Assembly: GCF_001280565.1 (NCBI RefSeq)
Contig: NZ_LGRO01000001.1
Coordinates: 2,914,001 to 2,978,000, forward strand
Origin: Sulfobacillus thermosulfidooxidans
GTDB lineage: Bacteria; Bacillota; Sulfobacillia; Sulfobacillales; Sulfobacillaceae
DNA length: 64,000 bases
Direction: 5' to 3'
Part shown: piece by piece, positions 44,587-53,611 of the stretch
Layout: each line of letters begins with the position of its first letter
Position numbering within the stretch: the stretch's first letter is position 1
Notes under the pieces: generated by a model
The model's database searches: none
Told to the model about the DNA's origin: nothing
Seen by the model: only the letters and a program-made list of their open reading frames with translations
Translations under genes and position numbers: made by a program

Positions 44587-45237
44587 TTAGTGCAACGCGG
44601 CATTCAATAGGCCTTTAAGATAGTCATTTTCGGGAACGGCTCCCAAAATTTCTACATGACCATTGAAAATGGATTTCGGCACACTAGAGACGTCATACCG
44701 GGCTGCAAGCTCGTTGAAGGTTCCGGAATCGATGAGGTCGGCGGTAATTTGCGGTTGAACGAGCGCCATGTCATGGGCCAGGCGGACCGCTCTGGGGCAC
44801 CACCGGCATGTCGGCGTCGTAAAAACCTGAATATGGACAGGTTGCCCTAGTTGTTTTAACGTTTCTTGAGCCTTTTCGCTCAGCGTCACATGATGAGTGG
44901 AAAGTGCCTTGATATCTTCTAAAAACGTGCCAAATTCTAGACCACTAGGAATTCCGACATAGCGAATGCCCGTTTGCTGATGATCTTTATTGGCCAATAT
45001 GCCAATAGGACCCGTGATACTTTGCCCCGTCTCATGTCCGGGTTCTAGTTCCGGAGCACTTTCCAATGTAGTCACCGAGAACAGAGGGGTCAGCTGGGCG
45101 ACTTCTTGAGAAATATCCCAAAACACCTGAAAATACTCGGCTTGGGGGCCAGGATAAATGAAAAGTTGGACGGGATCTTGGAGGTCTTGAAGAAATTCAG
45201 AAACTTGTTGTTGAAGTTTTTCATCTAAATATGCCAT
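44587..45237 (-). CDS. Thioredoxin/glutaredoxin-like protein (PDO type) with a single CxxC
   Basis: A 216-residue protein with two consecutive thioredoxin-fold units, like archaeal and thermophilic protein disulfide oxidoreductases. The C-terminal unit has the active site 'TTPTCRWCPRAV' and the cis-Pro region 'SVPKSIFNG'. The N-terminal unit reads 'LFIYPGPQAEYFQV' where the first CxxC would be, so that site is lost. It may reduce disulfides or peroxides in the cytoplasm. The ATG at 45237 is taken; a GTG three codons upstream is an alternative. Confidence 0.8.
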   Translation of the reverse strand: MAYLDEKLQQQVSEFLQDLQDPVQLFIYPGPQAEYFQVFWDISQEVAQLTPLFSVTTLESAPELEPGHETGQSITGPIGILANKDHQQTGIRYVGIPSGLEFGTFLEDIKALSTHHVTLSEKAQETLKQLGQPVHIQVFTTPTCRWCPRAVRLAHDMALVQPQITADLIDSGTFNELAARYDVSSVPKSIFNGHVEILGAVPENDYLKGLLNAALH

Positions 45238-45288
45238 ATCTGTCACCCACTGAGAAGATTTCGGTCAAGGTCATGATAAGCCCGATGC

Positions 45289-45301
45289 TGTTACGGTAAC
45301 A
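45289..45301. promoter_or_regulatory. Palindrome upstream of the disulfide oxidoreductase-like gene
   Basis: TGTTAC-G-GTAACA is a perfect 13-nt palindrome, 52 nt before the gene start; a possible operator. Confidence 0.4.
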
Positions 45302-45472
45302 CCTGAGCTCAAAGAGTCAATGCATCATTAGGCCTAAGCTAGCACATCGTGGAATACGCGATGTCTTACAGTCAGAAAGGATGATTAAAATAGGGTGAAA
45401 AGATGTCTGGTGGGAATTTGACGAAAGTAGGTGGATGGAACCATGGGAAGGCATACTGGGTTATGAATGAAA

Positions 45473-45508
45473 AAAAGACCGTTTCGACGGAACTTAAAAC
45501 GGTCTTTT
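45473..45508. terminator. Terminator of the threonate gene cluster
   Basis: AAAAGACCGTTT (45473-45484) and AAACGGTCTTTT (45497-45508) form a perfect 12-bp stem; on the minus strand it is followed by a run of T. It ends the deoR-kinase-pdxA2 transcript. Confidence 0.88.
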
Positions 45509-45526
45509 GGCCTGCTGTTTAGAAGA

Positions 45527-46543
45527 TTAAATACGAGAGAGTTTGAGCAAGGTTAATTCCTTGGCGACCCGGAGCGCTTCGGATTGTCCATGAGCATCTG
45601 CAATGCCCTGTCCCGCAATATCAAAAGCCGTACCGTGGTCCACTGACGTTCGTATCACAGGCAAACCTAATGTTACACTAACGGTGCCGTTAAAATCTAA
45701 GGTTTTGGTGGCAATATGACCTTGGTCATGGTAAAGGGATAAGACCCCATGATACCGGCCCATGCGGGCTTGATAAAAGACCGCGTCGGCGGGGATGGGA
45801 CCCTCCACCGAAAGACCGTCATGTTGTGCTTTTTTAATAGCGGGAATGAGGATCTCTTGTTCTTCTGACCCAATTAACCCGTTTTCTCCTGCATGAGGAT
45901 TTAACGCAGCAACGGCTAAAATGGGATGAGCAAATCCGAGTTCCACTAGGTATTGGATGCTTTGGCGAATTCCCTCATATACCCGGTCCACTGTTAAAAG
46001 CTCAATGGCATCTTTTAGAGGATGATGCCGGGTTAAAAAAAATACGCGAAGATTCCCTACCACAAACATGGTTATCACATGGGAGGCAGAAAATAGTTCA
46101 GCCAGCATTTCAGTGTGGCCAGGATAATGGTAACCTGCCGTGCGTACCGCTTCTTTGTTGATGGGTGCGGTATTGATTGCATCAATCTCTCCGCGTAATG
46201 CCGCGTGAATAGCGGCGCCAATGGCTTGAACCGCCATCTCTCCCGCTTTGGGATTCACTTGGCCTAATTCAGGCGTGGAATTCACCTGTGTGGTCGGCAC
46301 AATCTCTAATGTCCCGTGCAGTCCTTGAGCGGAAAGAGGGTCTTTGATGACGCGTAATTGCAACGAAGTTTTTGTCCGGGCTAAGGTTTCTTTAAAAACC
46401 AGGGGATCCCCATAAATCACAGGAATCATCCCTTCATAATGAGAATGGTCGGTTAAGGCTTTGGTAATAATTTCGGGACCGATTCCTGCTGGATCGCCCA
46501 TCGTGATGCCTACCCGTATGGGGCGCATTGTCAATTGATTCAT
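45527..46543 (-). CDS. pdxA2: D-threonate/4-hydroxythreonine 4-phosphate dehydrogenase (PdxA2 type)
   Basis: A 338-residue PdxA-family dehydrogenase. Metal and substrate residues are in 'YPGHTEMLAELF', 'LNPHAGENGLIG' and 'SLYHDQGHIATK'. The N-terminal 'ITMGDPAGIGPEII' is a family hallmark. It lies 2 nt after a four-carbon acid-sugar kinase gene and in a cluster with a DeoR repressor and a transporter. This context points to oxidation and decarboxylation of 4-phospho-D-threonate to dihydroxyacetone phosphate, not to vitamin B6 synthesis. The distinction is by context; sequence alone is ambiguous. Confidence 0.88.
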   Translation of the reverse strand: MNQLTMRPIRVGITMGDPAGIGPEIITKALTDHSHYEGMIPVIYGDPLVFKETLARTKTSLQLRVIKDPLSAQGLHGTLEIVPTTQVNSTPELGQVNPKAGEMAVQAIGAAIHAALRGEIDAINTAPINKEAVRTAGYHYPGHTEMLAELFSASHVITMFVVGNLRVFFLTRHHPLKDAIELLTVDRVYEGIRQSIQYLVELGFAHPILAVAALNPHAGENGLIGSEEQEILIPAIKKAQHDGLSVEGPIPADAVFYQARMGRYHGVLSLYHDQGHIATKTLDFNGTVSVTLGLPVIRTSVDHGTAFDIAGQGIADAHGQSEALRVAKELTLLKLSRI

Positions 46544-46545
46544 GA

Positions 46546-47739
46546 TTAAACTCTCCTTTTGTTTTTTTTCCTCATTTTTCTTATTGGATATTTGTGTGCC
46601 ACTAATTTGGGACTTAAGGATAATAGGTATAAGAGGTTGTCTTCTCCTACCAGTCCACCTTTGGTGATGAGTTCGCAGTGATCGAATATCCCACCCTCGA
46701 TGATGCCGTGGGAGACCAAGGGAGCGACAAGCCTGTAGTTATTCACATGAAGTGCTTGGGATTTAATCAGAAACGCTTGCGCCATTTCTCCGCCGGTAAC
46801 AATCAAGCGTTCAGGAATCCATCCGCTATCTTGTAACGCGCTGAGATGGGTCAGGGCTCGTTCGGCTAAATATTGACTGATGGGTTGGCGCTGCATCTCC
46901 TTTAAGGGTTCAAGACCCGAGTGTAGGACAACAATGGAGCTTTGTGGCCGGTGATAATCCGTCGAGTTTTCTAAAGAAATACACTGAACGGAATGAACAT
47001 GATGATTTTGGATATAGTTGACTTGACGAATGTTGGTGGGTGTGGGACTTCCCATGATGATCGCGGTGGTTGTTGGCGGGCTCGTCATATAATAGGGCAA
47101 AATGCTTCCACTGCTAACAGTCACAAGAGGCGCAGAAAGATAACCGCGAATTTGGTCAAGAATAGCGCCAATGTGACAGAGGTCGCCTTCCGAAGCGGCA
47201 TCAAAAATGACGGTGGAATAGGTTTTAACAAGCTCCTTAACCCATGTAGTATTCGCTATCTCTCGTTCTTGCTGTGTTACAATATGCACACTTTGGTCTC
47301 CATCAAAAAGGTAGTCCACTAAAACGTCGGTTGTTAGTTCCGGTAGAGTCTCCGTTAAGGGACGGCCATAAAGATATTGGCGACCTTGCCTTGTGGTGCG
47401 CCCGGCCCCAGGATACGCTGCAATAACCGCCAACCAGGGACGTTCGGGAAGGGCCTTTATGAGGAGTTCCAATTCTAAAGAACATGGCCCGCGTAGTGTG
47501 GTGTCAATGCGTTTATCAAAATGACGATAACCGTGTTGCCACAATTTCCGAGTCCATTTTGATACTAGCACACTCCGTGAAGGATCTTCCCGGCTTTGGG
47601 TATTTAACACGACAGGACCGTGGGGGCGGGGTGGTAAATCATGATAAACTCGAATAGGTCTGCCGAGACCCTCAGCAAGCGCACCGGCCGAAGCATTAGC
47701 TCCAGTTAAATCATCGGCAAAGACGGCGATGGCTGCCAT
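46546..47739 (-). CDS. dtnK: Four-carbon acid sugar kinase (D-threonate/erythronate kinase, DUF1537)
   Basis: A 397-residue two-domain kinase. The N-terminal domain has the hallmark 'VFADDLTGANASAGALAEG' and 'KRIDTTLRGPC'. The C-terminal nucleotide-binding domain has 'LIVTGGEMAQAF' and the 'ITKGGLVGEDNLL' loop. It phosphorylates a C4 sugar acid at O4, feeding the adjacent PdxA2 enzyme. The gene is followed almost immediately by pdxA2, as in known dtnK-pdxA2 modules. It may act on D-threonate or on D-erythronate; the partner PdxA2 favours threonate. Confidence 0.85.
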   Translation of the reverse strand: MAAIAVFADDLTGANASAGALAEGLGRPIRVYHDLPPRPHGPVVLNTQSREDPSRSVLVSKWTRKLWQHGYRHFDKRIDTTLRGPCSLELELLIKALPERPWLAVIAAYPGAGRTTRQGRQYLYGRPLTETLPELTTDVLVDYLFDGDQSVHIVTQQEREIANTTWVKELVKTYSTVIFDAASEGDLCHIGAILDQIRGYLSAPLVTVSSGSILPYYMTSPPTTTAIIMGSPTPTNIRQVNYIQNHHVHSVQCISLENSTDYHRPQSSIVVLHSGLEPLKEMQRQPISQYLAERALTHLSALQDSGWIPERLIVTGGEMAQAFLIKSQALHVNNYRLVAPLVSHGIIEGGIFDHCELITKGGLVGEDNLLYLLSLSPKLVAHKYPIRKMRKKNKRRV

Positions 47740-47845
47740 TTCTCGATTCCTTCTTTCTCTATGCTTACTGTTGTTCTGTCCTTATGTTGTTCTTGCCCCG
47801 GTTTAAACGTTTGCGCCTAAGCATAAGGATAGGCTATCAATCGGT

Positions 47846-48637
47846 TTACGCAGACCCTTCGTGATGTGCATCTAATAATTCATCGGCTGAGACAATATTC
47901 CAGTGCCTATCATGAAATTTTTTGGCGATAGTGCTATCGACGGTTTTTTCCGTAATCACGGTTACGCCATGGGGCAAAGGAGTAACATGCGAAAAACTCA
48001 CCGAAAATTTGCTACTGTCTGCGAGAATATAAACTTTGTTAGCTGCCTCCGCCATTTTTCGTTTTAGAAACGCTTGGGGTGCTGTAGGTGAGGTGAGACC
48101 TACCCCGGGATCAAGTCCAAAGGCCCCCAAAAAGCAGGCATCCACGTGATAGGTTTGAAGCTGCATAATGGCGCTATCACCAATAAAAGCTTGATTAAGA
48201 TGGCGTAAACTCCCCCCTAACGCGATTAAATCAATTTGGTCTTGATAGGCTAAATCCATGAGAATATTGAGACCATTAGTGATCACCGTCAGAGAAACAT
48301 CGCTGGGAATTAAGCGAGCTAAGCGTCCTGTGGTTGTTCCGGCATCTAATATGACGGTTTGTGATGCTAACAATAACGGGAGGGCTGCTTGGGCAATGTG
48401 CTCTTTGGCCTCGAGATGGGTTAACGCACGTTTTTGCAAACTCAATTCAGTGGAGGAAGGGGCTGAAACGGCTCCTCCAAAAGTGCGCAGAATCTGCCCT
48501 TGCTTTTCTAGATAGGTCAAATCGCGGCGAATGGTGGCGAGGGAAGCATGTAATTCTTGCGCCAGGTCCTCAACTTTGACTGCCGAATTTTTCATGATGA
48601 TGTCCACAATGCGTGCGCGCCTCAGCTCTTGATTCAT
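47846..48637 (-). CDS. DeoR-family transcription regulator
   Basis: A 263-residue regulator. The N-terminal winged helix contains 'KVEDLAQELHASLATIRRDL' and the C-terminal sugar-phosphate sensor 'VILDAGTTTGRLARLIP' and 'LIALGGSLRHLNQAFIG'. The ATG at 48637 with GAGGGAAAAG upstream is taken; the frame is open further upstream but there it has no family similarity. It is co-directional with kinase and pdxA2 and probably represses the cluster until a phosphorylated four-carbon acid accumulates. The operator candidates are at 48.7 and 50.2 kb. Confidence 0.88.
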   Translation of the reverse strand: MNQELRRARIVDIIMKNSAVKVEDLAQELHASLATIRRDLTYLEKQGQILRTFGGAVSAPSSTELSLQKRALTHLEAKEHIAQAALPLLLASQTVILDAGTTTGRLARLIPSDVSLTVITNGLNILMDLAYQDQIDLIALGGSLRHLNQAFIGDSAIMQLQTYHVDACFLGAFGLDPGVGLTSPTAPQAFLKRKMAEAANKVYILADSSKFSVSFSHVTPLPHGVTVITEKTVDSTIAKKFHDRHWNIVSADELLDAHHEGSA

Positions 48638-48701
48638 CGCTTTTCCCTCACTCGTTCTCGACTTATTAGCTCTTGATTGTTTATGCATGATTCTATCCTT
48701 T

Positions 48702-48725
48702 GGATAGCTGGATAGCTGGATAGCT
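48702..48725. repeat. Three tandem copies of an 8-bp repeat upstream of deoR
   Basis: GGATAGCT occurs three times head to tail (48702-48725). The stretch is preceded by CTATCC-TTT, so a hairpin CTATCC/GGATAG also forms. It lies 65-90 nt before the DeoR start, where a promoter for the deoR-kinase-pdxA2 unit is expected, and may be an operator array. Confidence 0.65.
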
Positions 48726-48767
48726 TGCGTGCGCTTCGATAAAAATTTCACAAGAGTGACGGCAAAA

Positions 48768-48802
48768 CAGGTGATTGCCCTAAAAGTTAAGGCAATCACC
48801 TG
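48768..48802. terminator. Terminator after the threonate transporter gene
   Basis: CAGGTGATTGCC (48768-48779) and GGCAATCACCTG (48791-48802) form a perfect 12-bp stem six nt beyond the transporter stop, with TTTTG following on the minus strand. It separates the transporter from the deoR unit. Confidence 0.8.
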
Positions 48803-48807
48803 ACATC

Positions 48808-50103
48808 TTAATGGAGAACAGGTTTTGTTGTGACTTTACCTACACGGGGGGCATGAACGGGTAACGAAAAGACCAAAAGTCCGGCCACAATTAACACACC
48901 GGTTAACGTGACAAGTCCTGCAAACGTGGAATGGGTGGCTGTGATTAATGCACCTACGATAAAAGGCCCAAAAAACCCTCCGAGATTGCCAATCCCGTTA
49001 ATAAGCCCCATTGTGGGCCCAAGACCTTCGGCTGTGACTAATAAGGGAGGTAGGGTCCAAAAAACACCAATATACGGCAACATAAACGCTTCAGTCAGAA
49101 TCAAAAAGATTAATGAAATGAAAATATTTTGGGTGGTCAACGTCGAACCTAACAACGCCAACCCGCCAAAAATGAGCGGTAAGGCAACATGAGCTTTACG
49201 TTCACCTGTTTTATCCGAATGATTGGCATTAATCCACATCACAATCAATGCGGCTAAATAAGGTAAAGCCGTGACGAGGCCCGTTTCGGTAAATCCTGTC
49301 TTGGTTAAATTTTTAATGACGGTGGGTAGCCATAAAGCAAACCCATAAAAGCCGACTTGAACCAAGAAATAAATTCCCACTAATAACCAGACTTTGGGAT
49401 TGCTAAAAGCTTTCTTCCAACTGGGGGAAATATCTTGAGCGGCAGCCCGATCTTCTTGAAATTTCTTTTGGAGGTATGCACGCTCTTCGGGACTGATAAA
49501 TGATGCGGTTTCAGGAGAGTCGTCAATAAAGATCCACCATACGATAGCCCAGATAAAAGGAGGAATGCCTTCTAAAACAAAAAGATAACGCCATGATAGA
49601 TGTTGCACAATGAGACCGGATAACGGTGCCATAATAATCGCAGCAGCGGGTAAACAGAACATCCAGTACATATTGGCTCGAGCTCTTTCATCTTGAGGAA
49701 ACCAATGCGAAAGAAGAACAAGCGTTGCAGGCCATACTCCGCCTTCTGCGACGCCTAATAAAAAGCGCACGATAAGCAGTTCGGTCTTGTTTTGAACGAG
49801 ACCCGTTAGCACAGCGAAAACACCCCACACTAATAAAGAGGCAAAAACAAACTTTTTGGCACTAAATTTTGAAGCGATATAGCCCCCTGGAATCTGCAAA
49901 AAGAGATAACCGAAAAAGAAAATACCTCCTGCAAGTCCTGCGGTAGATGCGGAGATATGAAGACCTTTTTCCATCCCGTCAAAACCAAATCCGACATTGA
50001 TCCGGTCCATATAGGCGATGGTATACATTAAAAATGCGACAGGAATAATGCGGCGCCATCGAGTGCGTCCGGATGATGATGTCACATTAGCCGTGTTGGT
50101 CAT
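48808..50103 (-). CDS. MFS transporter, anion:cation symporter (ACS) type
   Basis: A 431-residue 12-helix carrier. 'YMDRINVGFGFDGM' at helix 1 and 'RFLLGVAEGGVWPATLVLLSHWFP' at helices 4-5 are typical of the ACS family (hexuronate, phthalate, tartrate carriers). The large middle loop is 'IDDSPETASFISPEERAYL', also a family feature. Clustered with a C4 acid-sugar kinase, PdxA2 and DeoR, it probably imports D-threonate or a related sugar acid. The promoter and a perfect palindrome lie upstream. Confidence 0.85.
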   Translation of the reverse strand: MTNTANVTSSSGRTRWRRIIPVAFLMYTIAYMDRINVGFGFDGMEKGLHISASTAGLAGGIFFFGYLFLQIPGGYIASKFSAKKFVFASLLVWGVFAVLTGLVQNKTELLIVRFLLGVAEGGVWPATLVLLSHWFPQDERARANMYWMFCLPAAAIIMAPLSGLIVQHLSWRYLFVLEGIPPFIWAIVWWIFIDDSPETASFISPEERAYLQKKFQEDRAAAQDISPSWKKAFSNPKVWLLVGIYFLVQVGFYGFALWLPTVIKNLTKTGFTETGLVTALPYLAALIVMWINANHSDKTGERKAHVALPLIFGGLALLGSTLTTQNIFISLIFLILTEAFMLPYIGVFWTLPPLLVTAEGLGPTMGLINGIGNLGGFFGPFIVGALITATHSTFAGLVTLTGVLIVAGLLVFSLPVHAPRVGKVTTKPVLH

Positions 50104-50200
50104 GATATCCCTCCTTAATTAAAGACTCTTTCTATCTGTTGGAAGAATTCATAAAACAATAACGAATGAATCATCATGGGTCGAGTCAAGAAAAATTTGG

Positions 50201-50236
50201 TGATTGTTTCAATCATCATCATAATTGAAACAATCA
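50201..50236 (-). promoter_or_regulatory. 13-bp inverted-repeat operator across the -10 box
   Basis: TGATTGTTTCAAT (50201-50213) and ATTGAAACAATCA (50224-50236) are perfect inverted repeats with a 10-nt spacer. On the minus strand the -10 hexamer TATGAT (50218-50223) lies in that spacer. The site is about 100 nt upstream of the transporter start. A repressor here, most likely the cluster's DeoR protein, would block RNA polymerase. Confidence 0.75.
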
Positions 50237-50247
50237 ATGTGAGTCAA
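50218..50247 (-). promoter_or_regulatory. Promoter of the threonate transporter gene
   Basis: On the minus strand TTGACT (plus 50242-50247), 18-nt spacer, TATGAT (plus 50218-50223). Confidence 0.7.
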
Positions 50248-50715
50248 TAAAATATATTCTATTAAAAAGAAAATAATCCGAAAAATGAGAAGAGTGTTGT
50301 TTCGAATCGACTATTAAATCTTTATCGTGTAACAAGTGCTGATTGACAATCAAAGGAGGTGTAGGCATCGTAAAAAGTTTTGGGCGAGGATGATTTAATT
50401 GAAAAATGTAGGGAAATCACTCTAATCTTAACTAATTTGGAATGCTGTGATTAATAATCATATGTTGGCCTTTGTTTTCTTGAAGTTGGAAATTTTCTCG
50501 AGGTTGTGGTTTCTAACATTTTTCGATATTGATATCGACGCAGGGATAATATCTTTGCCGCTTTTTTAGCAAGGAGTTATGAAGGCTAAAACCGAGGTGA
50601 CTTTATAGATTAAGATTGAATACTCCTATATGATGGCACGATGCTGGATGATGTTTTTTGAAGCTCTTTAATGATGACGATGAGATTAGGCTGTCATTTG
50701 TGTTTTCTAGTTAGT

Positions 50716-51549
50716 CTATGAATGTTTTTGTATCCAAAAATATCCGCTGGTTTGTGACAATTTGAGATATCCTTCATTTTGAAAATGAGGTCGCACTAAT
50801 TCAGCCATAATCTCAAGCAATTGGCTACGTATTTCGGGACGATGATATTCAATGGGGATACCACTCCAACAAAATCCTGAGCCATAATACGCTAAATACG
50901 GCGCCAAAGTCGGAAAACGAAGTCCGCCCATCAATTCAACTTTCTTGGGGGAGAGCGGGAAAAAATCCGCCCCATTTTGTAGAGAAAACCGATCACCACG
51001 GCTATCAGGCCAATAGGGTAGCAATAATGTCTTTACCGCACTTTCATGATAATGAATCATTTCAGAATAACTGTTGGCGCCATTCGTGGCGGTTAATAGT
51101 AGACCGCCAGGACGTAAGAGATTCCATGCTGTTTCTAAGGCGCTGCCGATATTGGGAACATGGTATAACATGAAATGCATTCCGATCCAATCAAAAGATT
51201 CGGGGGCATAAGAAAGAGTGGCCACGTCGGCGATGTAAACTTTACTAAGTGGGTCATTTTTCAGTTTTGTTTCAAGATGCTTTACCATACCCGGGGCTTG
51301 ATCGATAGCTTCATAAAGGCAGGAAGTACCGGCATATTTCCTAATCCATGGGTACCATGCCCCGGTTCCGGCGCCAATATCTAGTATGCTTTGCGGTTGA
51401 ACTAGGGTTATGGCATGTTCCGTCATCGAGTCAAAAATATTGCGCGGCTGAAGATTATATCGCTGTTGAGCCTCAATACGAATCATGAGACCTTCTTCGG
51501 TACCATACGCCTCTCGAAGAAATTCAGGATCTGAAAAATGATAGGACAT
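50716..51549 (-). CDS. Class I SAM-dependent methyltransferase
   Basis: A 277-residue cytoplasmic enzyme. The SAM-binding motif I is 'ILDIGAGTGAWYPW', the acidic loop 'YEAIDQAPGM', motif II 'FDWIGMHFMLYHV' and motif III 'LLRPGGLLLTATNG'. The family (Methyltransf_11/25 type) modifies small molecules, lipids or proteins; no closer assignment is possible. It stands alone on the minus strand between the threonate cluster and a divergent GH1 gene. Confidence 0.82.
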   Translation of the reverse strand: MSYHFSDPEFLREAYGTEEGLMIRIEAQQRYNLQPRNIFDSMTEHAITLVQPQSILDIGAGTGAWYPWIRKYAGTSCLYEAIDQAPGMVKHLETKLKNDPLSKVYIADVATLSYAPESFDWIGMHFMLYHVPNIGSALETAWNLLRPGGLLLTATNGANSYSEMIHYHESAVKTLLLPYWPDSRGDRFSLQNGADFFPLSPKKVELMGGLRFPTLAPYLAYYGSGFCWSGIPIEYHRPEIRSQLLEIMAELVRPHFQNEGYLKLSQTSGYFWIQKHS

Positions 51550-51816
51550 AATACCACAACCCCCTAATTTTTTTCATGTTACCAAAAAATTTCAGACAAT
51601 AGCGATGGTAGCCGGATAATATGTATGAAATGACGAATGTTCGTAGCAATCTTGAGCGTGATATGAGACGTTGATGATCAATATCTAGTTCTTCGTTTAA
51701 AATCCCCAAATGAGACAGCGCTTGTGATATTTGGATGACTGGATTATGGCATTATATAACCAATTGGGCGTTAGCCTCCGGGGAAAATATAGCAATATGT
51801 AGAGAGGTTAAGAATC

Positions 51817-53163
51817 ATGACATCATTAGTGAAACGCTTTCCGGCAAACTTTGTTTGGGGGGTCGCCACCGCCGCTTATCAAATTGAGGGGGCTGTGACT
51901 GAAGACGGACGAGGAGCCTCTATTTGGGATATATTTTCCCATACGCCAGGTAAAATTCTTCATGGAGATACCGGCGATATTGCTTGCGACCATTATCACC
52001 GTATGCCCGAGGATATCCATTTGATGAGCCAATTAGGCATCGCGCATTACCGGTTTTCAATCAGTTGGCCCCGCGTTTTTCCTATGGGATATGGCCAGAA
52101 AAATAGTCGGGGTCTAGACTTTTATGATCAATTGATTGACCAGTTATTGCAGGAAAATATTGAGCCCTTAGTAACGTTATATCATTGGGATTTACCTCAA
52201 GGCCTTCAAGATAAAGGAGGATGGATGAACCGAGATACGGCCTTTTATTTTAGGGATTATGCCGAGGCAGTATTTGATAAATTAGGCGACCGGGTTCACG
52301 CTTGGATTACCCATAATGAACCGTGGGTGACGACTGTCGCAGGGCATGTTCAAGGGCGGCATGCCCCAGGTCTCAAGCAAGCACATGTAGCTCGTAAAGT
52401 TGCCCATCATTTGTTGCTTTCTCATGGATTGGCCGTCGAAGCTTACCGCGGCATGGGCAAAGGGCGTATTGGTATTACGTTAAATCTTCATCCCGTTTAC
52501 CCCGCTTCTTCTCAAGAGGAGGACCTTAGAGCGCAACGACTGCATGATGCATTTCATAATACCTGGTTTTTAGACCCTGTTTTTAAAGGGACGTATCCTC
52601 AAGAACTTGATGAAATCTTACCGCCAGACGACAAATTTATTGTGGAGGGTGATCTTAACCTCATTCGGCAGCCTTTAGACTTTTTGGGTGTGAATTACTA
52701 TGCTCCCCACCGCGTTCGCTGGAATACGGAAGAAATCTCTCATACCTCGTTAGTAATATTACCTGAAGAGCCGATTACCGCGATGGGCTGGCCGGTGGAC
52801 GCAAAAGGTTTAACGGATCTTCTTACCCGAATCCATCACGATTATGGACCCATTCCCATTGTCATCACGGAGAATGGCGCCGCTTATGATGATGTGGTTC
52901 AAGATGGACAGGTTCATGATACCTCGCGTCAACACTATTTAGAGATGCACTGGAATGCTCTAGCGGCTAGTCTTGACCAAGGTGTGCCAGTTGAAGGCTA
53001 TTATTTGTGGTCATTTTTGGATAATTTCGAATGGGCTTTAGGTTATTCCAAACGCTTTGGTATTGTCTATGTTGATTATCCGACGCAACAACGCATCGTC
53101 AAGGATAGCGGTTTGGCCTATAGCCGGTTTCTTCGCGATTTCCAAGAATATCATCATCGTTAA
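51817..53163 (+). CDS. bglA: Beta-glucosidase, glycoside hydrolase family 1
   Basis: A 448-residue retaining glycosidase, cytoplasmic (no signal peptide). 'FVWGVATAAYQIEGAVTEDG' is the GH1 start. The acid/base Glu is in 'WITHNEPW', the nucleophile Glu in 'IVITENGAAYDD', and 'YYLWSFLDNFEWALGYSKRF' is the family C-terminal signature. It probably hydrolyses cellobiose or other beta-glucosides. Length is normal for GH1, and a AGAGAGG ribosome site precedes the ATG. No PTS or sugar ABC transporter is adjacent. Confidence 0.95.
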   Translation: MTSLVKRFPANFVWGVATAAYQIEGAVTEDGRGASIWDIFSHTPGKILHGDTGDIACDHYHRMPEDIHLMSQLGIAHYRFSISWPRVFPMGYGQKNSRGLDFYDQLIDQLLQENIEPLVTLYHWDLPQGLQDKGGWMNRDTAFYFRDYAEAVFDKLGDRVHAWITHNEPWVTTVAGHVQGRHAPGLKQAHVARKVAHHLLLSHGLAVEAYRGMGKGRIGITLNLHPVYPASSQEEDLRAQRLHDAFHNTWFLDPVFKGTYPQELDEILPPDDKFIVEGDLNLIRQPLDFLGVNYYAPHRVRWNTEEISHTSLVILPEEPITAMGWPVDAKGLTDLLTRIHHDYGPIPIVITENGAAYDDVVQDGQVHDTSRQHYLEMHWNALAASLDQGVPVEGYYLWSFLDNFEWALGYSKRFGIVYVDYPTQQRIVKDSGLAYSRFLRDFQEYHHR

Positions 53164-53266
53164 GCCGGATGTGTATCATGGTTTGTTTATGAGTAGTGCA
53201 TTGATGCGTATGGTTTAACTCATCTGTTCCGAAAAAGAATCGAGGCTATGACAAACATTGTGGCGC

Positions 53267-53611
53267 TTATTTAGTGACGGGCTTACCCTCACGTTTCCAA
53301 CGATCCATACTGCCTTGAAGATGAGAAATATTTGTGTAACCCAGTTTAAAGGCCGTCGCTGCAGCCGCTTGACTTCTGTGCCCTGTTTTGCAGATGAAAA
53401 TCAAAGGAGCATCTTGCGGCCACCGGCTGGCGATAATGCTTTCATGTCCTAGGGGAATAGGGATAGCGCCTTTAATATGCCCTGATTGAAATTCACGGGG
53501 AGTGCGCACATCAATAATGATGGTGTCCGGATCATTTAAACGCACTTCGAGCTCATCAGGAGTTAAATCGGCGAGGTTCTTGGGATGGCGAAATAGGTTC
53601 AACAGATTCAC
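53267..53611 (-). CDS. Rhodanese-domain sulfurtransferase
   Basis: A 114-residue single-domain rhodanese. 'IIIDVRTPREFQSGHIKGA' is the N-terminal CH2A motif, and the catalytic Cys is C74 in 'FICKTGHRSQAAA', which forms the six-residue anion loop. Such proteins transfer sulfane sulfur or act as phosphatase/arsenate relatives. It is divergent from the zinc-ribbon gene at 53.8 kb and stands alone otherwise. Confidence 0.9.
   Translation of the reverse strand: MNLLNLFRHPKNLADLTPDELEVRLNDPDTIIIDVRTPREFQSGHIKGAIPIPLGHESIIASRWPQDAPLIFICKTGHRSQAAAATAFKLGYTNISHLQGSMDRWKREGKPVTK

Larger units (their letters stand above)
50104..50715. other. Intergenic region upstream of the threonate cluster
   Basis: A 612-bp AT-rich gap. 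It holds the operator and promoter listed below and a strong ribosome-site sequence AAAGGAGGTG at about 50353 with no usable frame behind it. The proximal part to 50715 is the 3' flank of the methyltransferase gene. No other feature was seen. Confidence 0.45.

Noticed and set aside
45527-46543. Vitamin B6 biosynthesis role for the PdxA protein
   Set aside because: Its direct partner is a four-carbon acid-sugar kinase with a DeoR regulator and transporter, the signature of the PdxA2 catabolic role.
48638-48799. Longer N-terminus for the DeoR regulator
   Set aside because: It would extend 54 residues without similarity and would run through the tandem GGATAGCT repeat and promoter region.
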